Notes: generated by a model from the sequence alone, not told the origin. A DNA stretch of 64,000 bases from Candidatus Melainabacteria bacterium (GCA_016716405.1 JADJWK010000002.1:248001-312000); one strand, 5' to 3'. Shown: positions 8,787 through 18,035, counted from the first letter of the stretch. Made by a program: numbers and translations.

Positions 8787-11726
8787 ATGTCCTATCTCGA
8801 GAGCCTCTTCGAAGAAGGTCTGGAAATAGGTGTTGTCGGGCTCTACCACGGTGACGCCTCCGGGCATGGCCTTTCTGCCTGCGCTACGGATCTGGTCGCC
8901 GGGGCTCCCGGACAGAACCCGCATCCGGGGCTGGATATTGATGGGGTAGTCGAGGACCTCGGAAGATTTTCCGGGGAGGTCCTGGTGGTGGCTTCTGACC
9001 CGAATATAAAAGGGTCCTTCAAAGCGGCTCTCGAGACAGCCTGCGAGGCTCTGGCCAGTGGACGAGCCGCCACCGTTCTTCTTTTTCAGGCTCCTTATGC
9101 CGTCGCCCTGCGGGTCAGGGGCGAGCCTGCTTACGCGCTTATCGGCGCTCCGGAGAAGAATGAGCACGAGACAGGTTATCTCATCGTTTCGCAGGACGCT
9201 GAGCAGCCTCCGGTCTCTGGAGAATGCGGGCTGAGAGTGGTCGAGCCTGGTCGCGGTCTCGCGGACCTTTTCGAGGCGATTCTCGCCATTCATATGAAAC
9301 TCATGTTCGCCTCAAGAGTACCCGTCGAGGATGTGTTCCCCGGCGACGGCGCCTTTGTCGTGGAGACTGCCAGACCCTGGATCCATCCGGTCTATCAAAA
9401 TCCGGATTTACCGAGAATCGCCAGGCTGGTCACAAATGAACTCAGTCTCTGTCTCAGAGAGGATACAGGAGAGCAGCCCTCCCGGGTGTGCCTTCCCTGG
9501 CCCAGCGAGGTCTTTCTTCTTGGAGCGGGAAGCCGGGAGGAGCTCCTCGAGAATCTCGAGCTTACCGGTGTCCTGGTGGAGCTCGGTCTTTCAGCTAATC
9601 TTCCTGCCCTGGCCTGCGCTCTCAACTGTCTCTACCTGCCCGGGGACTGCTCTTACAGGCTGGCTATAGTAGCCGAGGGCAGGGATGATCTGCTCAACAA
9701 GATCGCCTCCTGCCGGGAGCGCCTGGAGACCGGGGAGAGCTCGTTCTGCGATCCCCAGAGGGGTCTCTATATGACCGGGAGCGGGAGGGCCATCGAAGGA
9801 CGCATGGCCTTCATGCTGCCCGGTCTGGGCTCGGCCTACACAGGCATGATGGGCGATCTCTGCATGCATCTTCCCGAGATCAGGGAGGTCTTCGATTTCG
9901 TCGATCGCGTATGCCGGTCCGTGGGCGCCGAGGAAGCGCCAAGCCGCAGGATCTTTCCCGCCGAGGCAGGGGCAAGGGGGGACGCCGCTTCTCTTGCCGC
10001 GGCGGAGTACGCAGTGGTGGCGGTTCTCATGGCCGAGCATGCCATCTACAATCTGCTCAATCATCTTGGTATCACCCCTGATGCGCTGCTCGGGTTCAGC
10101 ACGGGCGAGTTCGGAGTCTATACGATGAACGGTTGTATCGACGTCGTGGAGGCAGCGCCGCTCTTCTACAGGTTGAGCACCGAGGCGGCTCGATCGATTC
10201 CGCGCTCCATCGCCGATGATTTGAAGACAATGAGCGTCTTCGCTTCCAGGGAGCAAGTAATGTCCCTGGTGGAGAGGCTCGAACTGCCTGTTTATCTCAC
10301 CGCCGATCTGGCCCCGGAGCAGACCATAGTCACGGGCAGCGCCGCCGCCATCGAGGCACTGGCGGCCGGGCTTTCCGAAGCCGGCATGACCAGCCATGTC
10401 CTGTCTGTCTCGATCCCCTACCATACCAGCGCGGTCGATGGTGTCATCGAGGACGGCATCGCCGACAAGGTCCTGCGTTCCCTGAATTTCTCCGCCTGTC
10501 TGACCGAGTCCTGGCTATGCTCTCTGGCTCGCCTGGCGCCGGTTGAGCCCCAGCCCATTCTCGCGGCTCTCACCGGGCTGCTTCAAAGACCGATTCTCTA
10601 CCGCCAGACTGTGGAGCGCATGTACGAGAGCGGGGTGCGATTCTTCATCGAGGTCGGTCCCCAGGGAGTGCTCTCTTCCCAGGTCAAGCAGATCCTGGGG
10701 GAGCGCAAGGTAGTGGCGGCTTCCTCCAATCTTTCCCGGCGTCACGGTATCACCCAGATCAATCATCTCATCGCCGAGCTTTTCAGTCACGGGCGAAGCA
10801 TGAATCTCGAATATCTCTATGCCAACCGGGGCGTGCTGCCTCTGGAGAATCTCGCCGGCGAGCATGTCCACCGGGAGCACAGTGATTCCTGTTGCCAGCC
10901 GGATCTCTCCGGAGAGGAGGTTCTGGGCGATTTTATGCGCAATGTCACCGATCTCAATCAAGATATGATCGACTCCGAGCTCGAGATCCTGAGCGCTTAT
11001 TTCGCCAGTGTGGCTGAGCAGGAGGCGGAAGCGCAGCTGGTCTATCTGGAAGGAAGGCGATCATATCTTCTGGAGCACAGTGGCACTGCCGGTATGGTTC
11101 TCACTTTCATCGACGAGAGCCGAGTGCTGGAGCCAGACTCCGGTGTCCTTACCGAGGCGGAGTTGCAGGAGCTCAGCCAGCGCTTCCGGGATTCGGGTCG
11201 GCGCAAGCAGTGGATCATGGGCCGGCTGGCCGCCAAGGATGCTGTCCGGGTCGCTCTCGATGATGCCGAGCTCGCTTACGATCAGATCGAGATAAATGCC
11301 GGCGAGGACGGCGTTCCCCGGGTCGCTCTCCGGAACAGACCCGGAGTCGAGCCGCCTCTCATCTCCATCGCCCATGCCGGAGCGGCTGCCTGCGCTCTGG
11401 CCGTGCCCCCCACCGGGCGCGGGCGTCCCGGTATCGATATGGAGAATCTCCGGCAAATGGATCAGGGAATGAGCGAGCTGGTGCTCAGCAGCGCCGAGGC
11501 CGAGCTTGTCGAGGCGTCAGCGGCACGGGATCTCGACTTTCTGCGTTTGTGGACAGCCAAGGAGGCTGCTTTCAAAGCTGTGGGAGGCACCGGGGTTCGA
11601 CAGTTCGAGAGCACCGGCGCGATCGGGTCGGACCGGATCCGGCTCGCTTATGCAGGAGACAAGGTCCTCGAGGCTATCAGCCTGAAGACCGGCGACTATC
11701 TCATCGCTCTGGTATTGCCTCAGTAA
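8787..11726 (+). CDS. PfaB-like acyltransferase with fused C-terminal phosphopantetheinyl transferase
   Basis: 979 aa; the ATG directly follows the TGA of the synthase and lacks a clear ribosome site, so translational coupling is likely. Residues 1-250 are a poorly conserved region in the place of a degenerate ketosynthase. A KS-AT linker follows, then an AT domain from about residue 345 (MAFMLPGLGS). The AT nucleophile is Ser438 in GFSTGE, where the usual His before Ser is Phe; the second catalytic His is kept in IPYHTSAVD. The C-terminal 200 residues are an Sfp-type PPTase with GIDME (Asp884, Glu886) and WTAKEAAFK (Lys925, Glu926). The PPTase very probably primes the ACP of the upstream synthase. 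Such a fusion makes the two-gene operon nearly self-sufficient. Confidence 0.88.
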   Translation: MSYLESLFEEGLEIGVVGLYHGDASGHGLSACATDLVAGAPGQNPHPGLDIDGVVEDLGRFSGEVLVVASDPNIKGSFKAALETACEALASGRAATVLLFQAPYAVALRVRGEPAYALIGAPEKNEHETGYLIVSQDAEQPPVSGECGLRVVEPGRGLADLFEAILAIHMKLMFASRVPVEDVFPGDGAFVVETARPWIHPVYQNPDLPRIARLVTNELSLCLREDTGEQPSRVCLPWPSEVFLLGAGSREELLENLELTGVLVELGLSANLPALACALNCLYLPGDCSYRLAIVAEGRDDLLNKIASCRERLETGESSFCDPQRGLYMTGSGRAIEGRMAFMLPGLGSAYTGMMGDLCMHLPEIREVFDFVDRVCRSVGAEEAPSRRIFPAEAGARGDAASLAAAEYAVVAVLMAEHAIYNLLNHLGITPDALLGFSTGEFGVYTMNGCIDVVEAAPLFYRLSTEAARSIPRSIADDLKTMSVFASREQVMSLVERLELPVYLTADLAPEQTIVTGSAAAIEALAAGLSEAGMTSHVLSVSIPYHTSAVDGVIEDGIADKVLRSLNFSACLTESWLCSLARLAPVEPQPILAALTGLLQRPILYRQTVERMYESGVRFFIEVGPQGVLSSQVKQILGERKVVAASSNLSRRHGITQINHLIAELFSHGRSMNLEYLYANRGVLPLENLAGEHVHREHSDSCCQPDLSGEEVLGDFMRNVTDLNQDMIDSELEILSAYFASVAEQEAEAQLVYLEGRRSYLLEHSGTAGMVLTFIDESRVLEPDSGVLTEAELQELSQRFRDSGRRKQWIMGRLAAKDAVRVALDDAELAYDQIEINAGEDGVPRVALRNRPGVEPPLISIAHAGAAACALAVPPTGRGRPGIDMENLRQMDQGMSELVLSSAEAELVEASAARDLDFLRLWTAKEAAFKAVGGTGVRQFESTGAIGSDRIRLAYAGDKVLEAISLKTGDYLIALVLPQ

Positions 11727-13015
11727 GCTCCCACGTAAGGACCGGCGCCGCCACCGGCGATCGAAACCGGCGCGTCGAGTTGGACCTGTACGGGGGTGCC
11801 GCTCTGGATTGTGACGTCCCGTCCGGTTCTGAGAAGCAAGCTGGAGGCCAGACCGACACCGCCGCCGATGGCTGTGCCCGACCAGGCTCCTCTTCCGGCT
11901 CCACGACTACCGCCGGCAATAGCACCGACCGCGGTGCCGAGCGCCGCGCCGAGACCGGCACCGGCCGCGCCTCTCACGCCGGCCTGCACGGTCTTGCGCT
12001 TCCAGGTCTCGCCGCGCAGCTGACCGTTGTCGTTCTCGTCATACTTGCCGACTCCACCGACCAGGTGGGCGCTTATCGGAGTCTCCGTGCCGTCCGGCGT
12101 ACGCAGGCGGTTGAATTCGATAGCCAGAGCGCCTGCCAGTCCGAGGCGGCGTCCTTCTTTTGACTCGGTGACCTGACCGAGGAGCACAGAGCCTACGGGA
12201 ATCTGCGAATCACCCACGATAATCGGTTGAGAGATATTGGCCTGGACGACGTCTCCCGACTTGGCTACCTGGCTGGAGATGCTGGTGGTCAGAGTAGCAT
12301 TGAGGACCAGCCCGGCTGGGGCGAAGACCACTCGGCCGCTGCGGTAGCCGCGCGGTGGCGGATTGTACCCTGTCTGGCCTGCGTAGCCCGGCTGCGGCTG
12401 ACCGCCATACGCGGCCTGTCCGCCGTAGCCGTTGAACCCTCCGGGGGCGTTGTTGTTGAAATTTGCCTGCCCGTTATATTGTTGTTGAGGCGGTCCTTGA
12501 TACTGGGTATTGCCGGCATACATGTCGCTCTGCGGAGGAGCGGAGGCTACCGGAGGCGGTGCCGTATTGCTGTACTCACCGGTAAGATGCGAGACATAGC
12601 TCTGGACGCTGCTCTGATCGCGAAGAGAATTGCGAAGGCTGTTGGCCCAGCGCTCGGCGAGAACCGCCGGCGATGTGCCGGCTGACTTGGCGCTGTCACC
12701 ATCCACAGTGATAACCTGATAGCCGCCCAGGGTGATCACCGGCAGTCCTTTGACATAGGTGATGTTGACAGCCGCCGGGCTCCTGTCCTTGGAGGCCACC
12801 AGAGCATTGTCCAGATTCTGCTGGACCGTCTCGGCGCGCTTCTCGGGCGAAGCCGCTCCGGAACCGGATACATTGGTGATGACCGCCTGACCGGCGAGAC
12901 GCACGGTGCTGTCGGCTGCCAGTACCACATTCGGTGACAGGTAGAGGGCCTGGCTCAAGACGATGGCGCCAGCCAGGACACGACCTTTGATTGTAAAAGT
13001 TGGTTTAGAGTTCAT
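11720..13015 (-). CDS. Secreted protein with glycine-zipper segment and TrbI/VirB10-like beta region
   Basis: 431 aa with a signal peptide (cleavage near VLA/ADS, residue 34). Residues 35-140 resemble the N-terminal periplasmic module of some cyanobacterial mechanosensitive-channel proteins (RAETVQQNLDNAL, ITLGGYQVITVD). Residues 150-215 are Gln/Asn/Gly/Pro/Tyr rich. Residues 225-330 look like a beta barrel (VGSVLLGQVTESK). Residues 335-400 form a glycine zipper (GAAGAGLGAALGTAVGAIAG), and the end is a GTPVQVQLDAPV motif. An envelope or outer-membrane-associated role is likely; the exact function is unknown. Its 3' end overlaps the PPTase gene by 7 bp, tail to tail. Confidence 0.8.
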   Translation of the reverse strand: MNSKPTFTIKGRVLAGAIVLSQALYLSPNVVLAADSTVRLAGQAVITNVSGSGAASPEKRAETVQQNLDNALVASKDRSPAAVNITYVKGLPVITLGGYQVITVDGDSAKSAGTSPAVLAERWANSLRNSLRDQSSVQSYVSHLTGEYSNTAPPPVASAPPQSDMYAGNTQYQGPPQQQYNGQANFNNNAPGGFNGYGGQAAYGGQPQPGYAGQTGYNPPPRGYRSGRVVFAPAGLVLNATLTTSISSQVAKSGDVVQANISQPIIVGDSQIPVGSVLLGQVTESKEGRRLGLAGALAIEFNRLRTPDGTETPISAHLVGGVGKYDENDNGQLRGETWKRKTVQAGVRGAAGAGLGAALGTAVGAIAGGSRGAGRGAWSGTAIGGGVGLASSLLLRTGRDVTIQSGTPVQVQLDAPVSIAGGGAGPYVGAY

Positions 13016-13250
13016 CTTCCTGTTTCCTGGTTCGATCCGGGTTTTAAATGATGATATAGACTTGAAAAGTCTAGCAAGTGTTCCCGCCTAGGTTGTTGAG
13101 AGATTTCTGAGAGATTTTTGAGAGACTGGCTGGGTCCGGGAACGGCACAGCCTCCAGAGCTCGATGGTGGTCAAGATAGCAGGACAGCTCTCAAGTGGAT
13201 TCGAAAAACCTTAAAAGTTTTTACTTTTCTCATTATAGAGCATCAAGAGC
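13016..13250. promoter_or_regulatory. Divergent intergenic region between the glycine-zipper gene and the SDR gene
   Basis: 235 bp with no credible gene. It holds three 11-bp direct repeats (listed separately) and an AAAAGT-TTTT-ACTTTT inverted repeat near 13214-13229. A CATTATAG sequence about 20 nt before the SDR start could be a -10 element. Confidence 0.45.
13097..13129 (+). repeat. Three tandem 11-bp direct repeats (TGAGAGATTTY type)
   Basis: Copies lie at 13097-13107, 13108-13118 and 13119-13129; the first two differ at one base and the third keeps TGAGAGA then diverges. An exact 11-bp period is one helical turn and is typical of OmpR/PhoB-family operator sites. Which gene it controls is unknown; it lies between two divergent genes. 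Confidence 0.5.
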
Positions 13251-14075
13251 ATGGAAGCGATAGCCAAAGACCAGTCAGGTACAGGATTCTACGGGATCAA
13301 GGGAAAGAATGCCCTGATCACCGGAGCGAGCAGGGGTATTGGATATGCAGTCGCCATCGAGCTCGCCGGACATGGTGTCAATTGCGCTGTCCTGGCGAGG
13401 TCCGAGGGACCGCTCGAAAGCCTCGCTCAGGAGCTGCGATCCAGAGGAGTAGAGGCGTTGGCTATCGCCCACGACCTTGCCGCGCAAGATTCCCTGTCCG
13501 CCATCGAGAAAAGGCTTGCAGCTGATTTCGGCGTCATCGACATCCTGGTGAATAACGCCGGTATCTATGGGACAGCCAGTATCGATTCGGACGAGGATGG
13601 CAGCCTGTGGTCCGCCACCATCGAGACCAACCTGTCGGTGCCGTACAGGCTGTCCAGATATTTCGGCGCTTCGATGAAAAAGACAGGCTGGGGGCGGCTG
13701 ATCAATGTTTCCTCTATTTCCGGTCAGAAGGGAGAGTGTTTCGGCGCCGCTTACTCGGCCTCGAAGTTCGGACTCATCGGTCTCACCCAGTCCCTGGCCC
13801 TGGAGCTCGCCTCGTCCGGAGTGACGGTCAATGCCGTCTGCCCGGGATGGGTCCATACCGATATGGCGCTCTCCCAGATAAACGACCCGGACTGGTGTAA
13901 TCTCAATGGTATGGAGCCGGCGCATTCGATGGACTTGACCAGATTGTCGGTACCCCAGGAGCGCCTGATCGAGCCCTCCGAGGTCGCCTCTCTGATAGCC
14001 TACCTGGCATCCGAGCAGGCCCGGGGTATTACCGGTCAGGCTATCAATATTTGCGGAGGGCTTTCGATTATATGA
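13251..14075 (+). CDS. SDR-family reductase, FabG-like
   Basis: 274 aa. A classical short-chain dehydrogenase with cofactor motif TGASRGIG near residue 24, NNAG, a Ser in NVSSISG, and the catalytic YSASK. The C-terminus ends in the FabG-like GQAINICGG. It probably reduces a 3-oxoacyl or similar carbonyl with NAD(P)H in the cytosol. The synthase has its own KR, so a role in the same lipid pathway is possible but not shown. It overlaps pgeF by ATGA, so the two are co-translated. Fatty acid synthesis versus another carbonyl substrate cannot be settled from sequence alone. Confidence 0.85.
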   Translation: MEAIAKDQSGTGFYGIKGKNALITGASRGIGYAVAIELAGHGVNCAVLARSEGPLESLAQELRSRGVEALAIAHDLAAQDSLSAIEKRLAADFGVIDILVNNAGIYGTASIDSDEDGSLWSATIETNLSVPYRLSRYFGASMKKTGWGRLINVSSISGQKGECFGAAYSASKFGLIGLTQSLALELASSGVTVNAVCPGWVHTDMALSQINDPDWCNLNGMEPAHSMDLTRLSVPQERLIEPSEVASLIAYLASEQARGITGQAINICGGLSII

Positions 14076-14932
14076 GCGCTGAGCGGCTCTGGACCAGGGC
14101 AAGAGAGAAGAGCGCCTGGAAGCGCGAGAATCGGGACGGTCTCGATCTGTTTTTCTCGCCTCTTCTGGAGAGGCAGACCGGTCTGACCCACGCTTTCACC
14201 ACCAGGCTCGGAGGCGAGACCAGGGATCCGTACGAGTCTTTCAATCTGGGCAGGCACGTCGAGGACGGCGATTTGCGAAGCGATGCCCTGGCCAACCGCC
14301 GCAGGCTCTGCCAGACCCTCTCCTTGAGCTTCGAGCGCCTGCTGGTCCCCGGTCAGGTGCACTCTCGAAACGTGGTCATAGTCGAGGATCTCAAAGAGGG
14401 GGACGGCTCGGGTCTCGACCGGGTGGACGGGCTTGCTACTGCCAGCCGGGATGTGCCGATGCTCCTTCATTTCGCCGACTGTGTCCCGGTTATAGTTTTC
14501 GACCCGGGCAGGGGGGTCGCCGGCATCTTTCACGCCGGCTGGCGGGGTACGGCTCAGTCCATCGTCGCGCACGGGGTTTCGATCATGAAAGAGCGCTTCG
14601 GATGCTCCCCGGGCTCTATGGTGGCGGCGGTGGGTCCGGCCATCGGTAGCTGTTGCTATCTCACCGGCAGCGATGTGGTCAGGAGCCTCGAGGAGACTGT
14701 CGAGGGCGCCGGGCATCTGATCGAGAGCCGGGCTGGCAAGCGATTTCCCGATCTCAAGGCGATCAATGCCCTGCAATTGCTGGCTGCCGGAGTGGGGTCC
14801 GTGGATGTCTCGGACTCCTGCACCGCCTGCAACCCGGATGTCTTCTACTCGCACCGGCAGTCAGGGGGTATCACGGGGCGCCAGGGGGCGCTGGTCTGCG
14901 TAAGGTCCCGGACCAGGAATCAGGATTTCTAG
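14072..14932 (+). CDS. pgeF: Peptidoglycan editing factor / purine nucleoside phosphorylase (YfiH, DUF152)
   Basis: 286 aa from ATG 14072, which overlaps the stop of the SDR gene as ATGA; GGAGGG lies 11 nt upstream. The family marks are all present: THAFTTRLGG, FNLGRHVED, GQVHS, the Cys in FADCVP, HAGWRGT, GPAIGSCCY and FYSHRQ. Members of this multicopper-oxidase-like (LACC1/YfiH) family bind zinc and act on adenosine or inosine, or remove wrongly incorporated L-Ser from muropeptides. Cytosolic. The operon position after an SDR gene gives no clear pathway clue. Confidence 0.9.
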   Translation: MSAERLWTRAREKSAWKRENRDGLDLFFSPLLERQTGLTHAFTTRLGGETRDPYESFNLGRHVEDGDLRSDALANRRRLCQTLSLSFERLLVPGQVHSRNVVIVEDLKEGDGSGLDRVDGLATASRDVPMLLHFADCVPVIVFDPGRGVAGIFHAGWRGTAQSIVAHGVSIMKERFGCSPGSMVAAVGPAIGSCCYLTGSDVVRSLEETVEGAGHLIESRAGKRFPDLKAINALQLLAAGVGSVDVSDSCTACNPDVFYSHRQSGGITGRQGALVCVRSRTRNQDF

Positions 14933-14977
14933 TATATTTTTAGAAGTAGACCGTATAAGAAACGAACCAGATCCGGG

Positions 14978-17059
14978 GTGCAAGTGTCATCAGCCGCCAG
15001 GAACAAGGGAGCCTTTCGCCGGGCGCTTCGAAGATCGGCTTTAATCATGCTCGCAGTCTTCTCGAGCTCGCTCCTCTACCTGCCGGTTATTGCCCAGACC
15101 CAGAACAAGACTGAGGAGCAGGACGACTTTTTCAAGGACCCGAAAAAGGGCTATTTCAGCCAGGAGCTCGTCAATTACGGAAGCAAGGACGGGCTGTCGA
15201 GCCTGGAGCGGACCGCCGAGCAGGTGCGTATTCCGCGCCCGGGAGCGCAGGCGGATTCTAGCGCGGATTCTAGCGCGGATTCTAGCAAGCATCCCTTCAT
15301 GCAGCCCATGCGGCCCATGCGGCCCATGCCGCCCCTGGCTCCGAGCTTCAAGAAGAATGGTGCACCGAATACGGTGCCGGTCCCGCCCTCCGTTGCCTCG
15401 CCGGTGAAGGCGCCGCCACCTTCTGCCCGCAACCAGCCGGCCGCCGCAGCCGAGTCTCCTACCCGCATCAGTCGTCCCGGACCTGATTCCGAGAAGTCCC
15501 AGCCGGTCGGTGCCGTAGCGGTGCCCCGTCTCCTCAATGGCCAGCCCGGACCGGCTCCGGTGGTGAAGCCGAGCGAGCCGCAGCCCCCGGCCCGGGCTGT
15601 AAAGCCAGCCCCCGCCGGCAATACGGCCGGCAATACAGACGAATACCCGGCGGTTGGTCAGCTCGAGGAGCTGACTTTCGGCGGCACCCGTGCCGATTCT
15701 CCCATCGAGGAGCGTCTCACCGGTCTGGAGAATGCCGTGTTCGCTCACACTTATCCGGAGGATTCGCTTTTCGATCGAACCGAGCGTCTCAAGAGGACTC
15801 TCCTGGGAGAGAGCACAGCCGCCGGCAGCGCCGCCGATCCCTATTATGAGACAGACCCCAATCCGCCAGGATGGATAGACGATCCCCTGGCGGTTCAGAG
15901 CGAAGATCAGGAGCTTGCTTATCTGGACGAGCTGGCTTCCCGTCCGGAGAACCGGGAAGCGGTTCCTGCCAATGTGATTGCTGAGTTCGTCCTGGAGCTG
16001 TTCAATCTCGAGCGCCGCAAGCGCAATATGCCTCCTCTGGAAAATGACGAGCTCATACAGAAGATGGCCGACGAGCATATGGCGGATATGCAAGGGCGAG
16101 GCGTCATCTCTCACCTCGATAGCCAAGGCGCCAACCCGGACAGGCGCTATACGCTTCTGGGCGGCACAAACGCTATTACCGAGAGCCTGGTTTCGATCAA
16201 TACCGCCGATCTGGGCAGCTCGCGCACAACCAAGGCGGCGGCCGCTCTCATGATCAAGAGCATGCTCAAGCGCCAGGATGACAGAGAGGCGATCCTGGCG
16301 CCGGAGTCCACCCATGTCGCTACTTCTATGGGTGCCACTGACGACGGTACCAGGATCTTCGGCTGCACGGTGATCATGACCAGGCGCGGTGTTATCCATC
16401 CGGTGCCGGAGCAGGTCAAGGTCGGCGAGAAAATCGATGTGGAAGGAGAGGTCTTCCAGCCGTACAAGTTCGATCGCATAACCCTTGCCTGGGAGACCCT
16501 GGAGGAGGCGCCGGCGCCTGAAGATCCCGGCGGCGACGAGGCTCTGCCTTATTTCCCCCCTCTAGACTATGTCGCTTACAGGGAGAAGTCCGAAAAGGAT
16601 TATTCCAAGGCGATCACAGCTCTGAAAGCGGTGGGGCTGGTGGCGGCTATAGCCGGGGGCATGTTCGTGCCGCCGGTGGCGCTGGCAGCGCCGCTCATAA
16701 TCATGGCCGGTCCCGATCCCACCGAGGCCAAGCCCCAGTCCGACATACCGGTACACGGCGGCATCAAGGTGCGCGGCAATTCATTCTCTGGTCATGTTCC
16801 CCTCAGCAATGACAGCCAGGAAGGGCTCTATTACCTGACCGTCTGGGGCACCCTGGGCGACGGCGCCCGTCCGGTGGCCATCAGCCGGAGAATCGTGATT
16901 GCCCGGGATCGAGATAATGAGGACGATAAAGAAGACAAGATAGAGAGAAGTGATTCGGACGATAAAATTGAGTACACTAAAGAGAGCGACGGCGACGGAA
17001 AGACAGAAGCTAGCGATGCGGATTCGGACGAAGACCAGGGGAAAGACGGCGGTATATAA
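14978..17059 (+). CDS. Secreted CAP/SCP-domain protein with Pro-rich linker and acidic tail
   Basis: 693 aa starting at GTG 14978 (GTG 14984 is also possible), 45 bp after pgeF. A signal peptide ends near residue 40 (VIAQTQ). Residues 90-225 are Pro/Ala rich. Residues 227-270 carry the module LEELTFG...RLTGLENAVF...RLKRTLLG, also seen in the 32100 protein. A CAP domain spans about 331-475, with the cavity His in VISHLD and Glu in ITESLV. A hydrophobic stretch (VGLVAAIAGGMF) and a beta-rich part follow, then an Asp/Glu/Lys-rich tail. CAP proteins act outside the membrane; substrate unknown. The tail overlaps the vWA start in another frame. Confidence 0.82.
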   Translation: MQVSSAARNKGAFRRALRRSALIMLAVFSSSLLYLPVIAQTQNKTEEQDDFFKDPKKGYFSQELVNYGSKDGLSSLERTAEQVRIPRPGAQADSSADSSADSSKHPFMQPMRPMRPMPPLAPSFKKNGAPNTVPVPPSVASPVKAPPPSARNQPAAAAESPTRISRPGPDSEKSQPVGAVAVPRLLNGQPGPAPVVKPSEPQPPARAVKPAPAGNTAGNTDEYPAVGQLEELTFGGTRADSPIEERLTGLENAVFAHTYPEDSLFDRTERLKRTLLGESTAAGSAADPYYETDPNPPGWIDDPLAVQSEDQELAYLDELASRPENREAVPANVIAEFVLELFNLERRKRNMPPLENDELIQKMADEHMADMQGRGVISHLDSQGANPDRRYTLLGGTNAITESLVSINTADLGSSRTTKAAAALMIKSMLKRQDDREAILAPESTHVATSMGATDDGTRIFGCTVIMTRRGVIHPVPEQVKVGEKIDVEGEVFQPYKFDRITLAWETLEEAPAPEDPGGDEALPYFPPLDYVAYREKSEKDYSKAITALKAVGLVAAIAGGMFVPPVALAAPLIIMAGPDPTEAKPQSDIPVHGGIKVRGNSFSGHVPLSNDSQEGLYYLTVWGTLGDGARPVAISRRIVIARDRDNEDDKEDKIERSDSDDKIEYTKESDGDGKTEASDADSDEDQGKDGGI
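15251..15286 (+). repeat. Three perfect 12-bp repeats encoding ADSS
   Basis: GCGGATTCTAGC occurs three times in tandem inside the Pro-rich linker of the CAP protein, followed by a shorter run of CGGCCCATG-like 9-bp units coding PMR. Replication slippage within a disordered linker is the likely source. Confidence 0.85.
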
Positions 17060-18035
17060 CCTCGTTCTTATTCTCTTCTCGGCTCTGGCATCACCCTCAG
17101 TCCCGGCTTTCTCGGCGGAGCAACCGCCTCTTCAAGCAAGCACCTCCAGCACTACTCTTCAGGGCGGCACGGGCTCCACCACTCTCCAGGGGGGCACCGG
17201 CTCGACCACTCTCCAGGGGGGCACCGGCTCCACTACTCTCCAGACCGGGACCTCCGGGGCGCTCATCCAGGGCAAGGCAGAGCACCAGGCGGGACCGGTC
17301 ACCATTCTCTTTCTCGTGGATGCCAGCCTGAGCATGAAAGACAATCTCGACAGAAAGGTGCAAAAAATCGATGCCGCCAAGAAAGTCCTGGAGAAGGCCC
17401 TTCTGGGAATACCACCCGATGTCAATGTCGGATTGAGGGTCTTCGGGCATTTCGCCCAGGGCGGCTTCGATCCCTGCATGGCCTCAGTGCTCCTGGTGCC
17501 GCCGGGCACCGGCAACCGCGGCACCATTATCAACCGCATGCGTCGGATCAGGCCCACCGGCATGACTCCTCTCACTTTCGCTATCGCTCAGGCCGCCGAG
17601 AATGATCTTCGCCGGGTGAAGGGACGCAAGACGATCATTCTCATCACCGATGGTGCCGAGACCTGCGGTCACGATCCCTGCGCTTATGTGAAGACGCTCC
17701 CGGCGCGGGGCATCGAGCTCAAGCTCGACATAGTCGGTCTCGATCTGAAAAGAGACAATCATGCCAGGCAGCAGCTCAATTGTATAGCCACTAATTCCGG
17801 TGGCAAATACCATGACGCCAAGACTGCCTCGGAGCTGATCGAGAGCGTCTCGCATAGCGTCAGCAAAGCAATCTCGGGCAAAGTAGTGATTGGCGGCGAG
17901 TCGAACAATATAGCCAACCCCGAGACTCCGCCGGAGCTTGTTCCCATACTGCCTGCCGGACGCCTGGAGGACAGCCGCATCCACAACAAGCAGAAATACG
18001 ATCCCGACAATATACTCGAGCGCGGACCCGAGTAG
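17016..18035 (+). CDS. Secreted von Willebrand factor A-domain protein
   Basis: 339 aa if started at ATG 17016, which puts a signal peptide (VLILFSALAS...FSA) at the very N-terminus; the open frame begins at 16950. Either start overlaps the end of the CAP gene. Residues 40-80 hold three and a half TTLQGGTGS repeats. The vWA domain (about 95-285) has a MIDAS DASLS motif with Asp102, GMTPL for the Thr, and ITDGAETC. It probably binds a protein partner through a divalent metal outside the cytoplasm. Two Cys pairs (AETCGHDPCAY, LNCI) may form disulfides. Next to a CAP protein it suggests an extracytoplasmic adhesion or processing role. Confidence 0.8.
   Translation: MRIRTKTRGKTAVYNLVLILFSALASPSVPAFSAEQPPLQASTSSTTLQGGTGSTTLQGGTGSTTLQGGTGSTTLQTGTSGALIQGKAEHQAGPVTILFLVDASLSMKDNLDRKVQKIDAAKKVLEKALLGIPPDVNVGLRVFGHFAQGGFDPCMASVLLVPPGTGNRGTIINRMRRIRPTGMTPLTFAIAQAAENDLRRVKGRKTIILITDGAETCGHDPCAYVKTLPARGIELKLDIVGLDLKRDNHARQQLNCIATNSGGKYHDAKTASELIESVSHSVSKAISGKVVIGGESNNIANPETPPELVPILPAGRLEDSRIHNKQKYDPDNILERGPE
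17151..17255 (+). repeat. 27-bp tandem repeats encoding TTLQGGTGS
   Basis: Units at 17151-17177, 17178-17204 and 17205-17231, with a partial fourth copy to 17255. The second and third copies differ only in their last base. They encode a flexible linker between the signal peptide and the vWA domain. Confidence 0.85.

Noticed and set aside
11549..12163. 204-codon plus-strand frame overlapping the PPTase end and the glycine-zipper gene
   Set aside because: Overlaps two well supported genes and lacks a ribosome site or motif.
15041..16399. 452-codon antisense frame over the CAP protein
   Set aside because: Low-complexity mirror of the Pro/Arg-rich coding strand, no recognisable fold.
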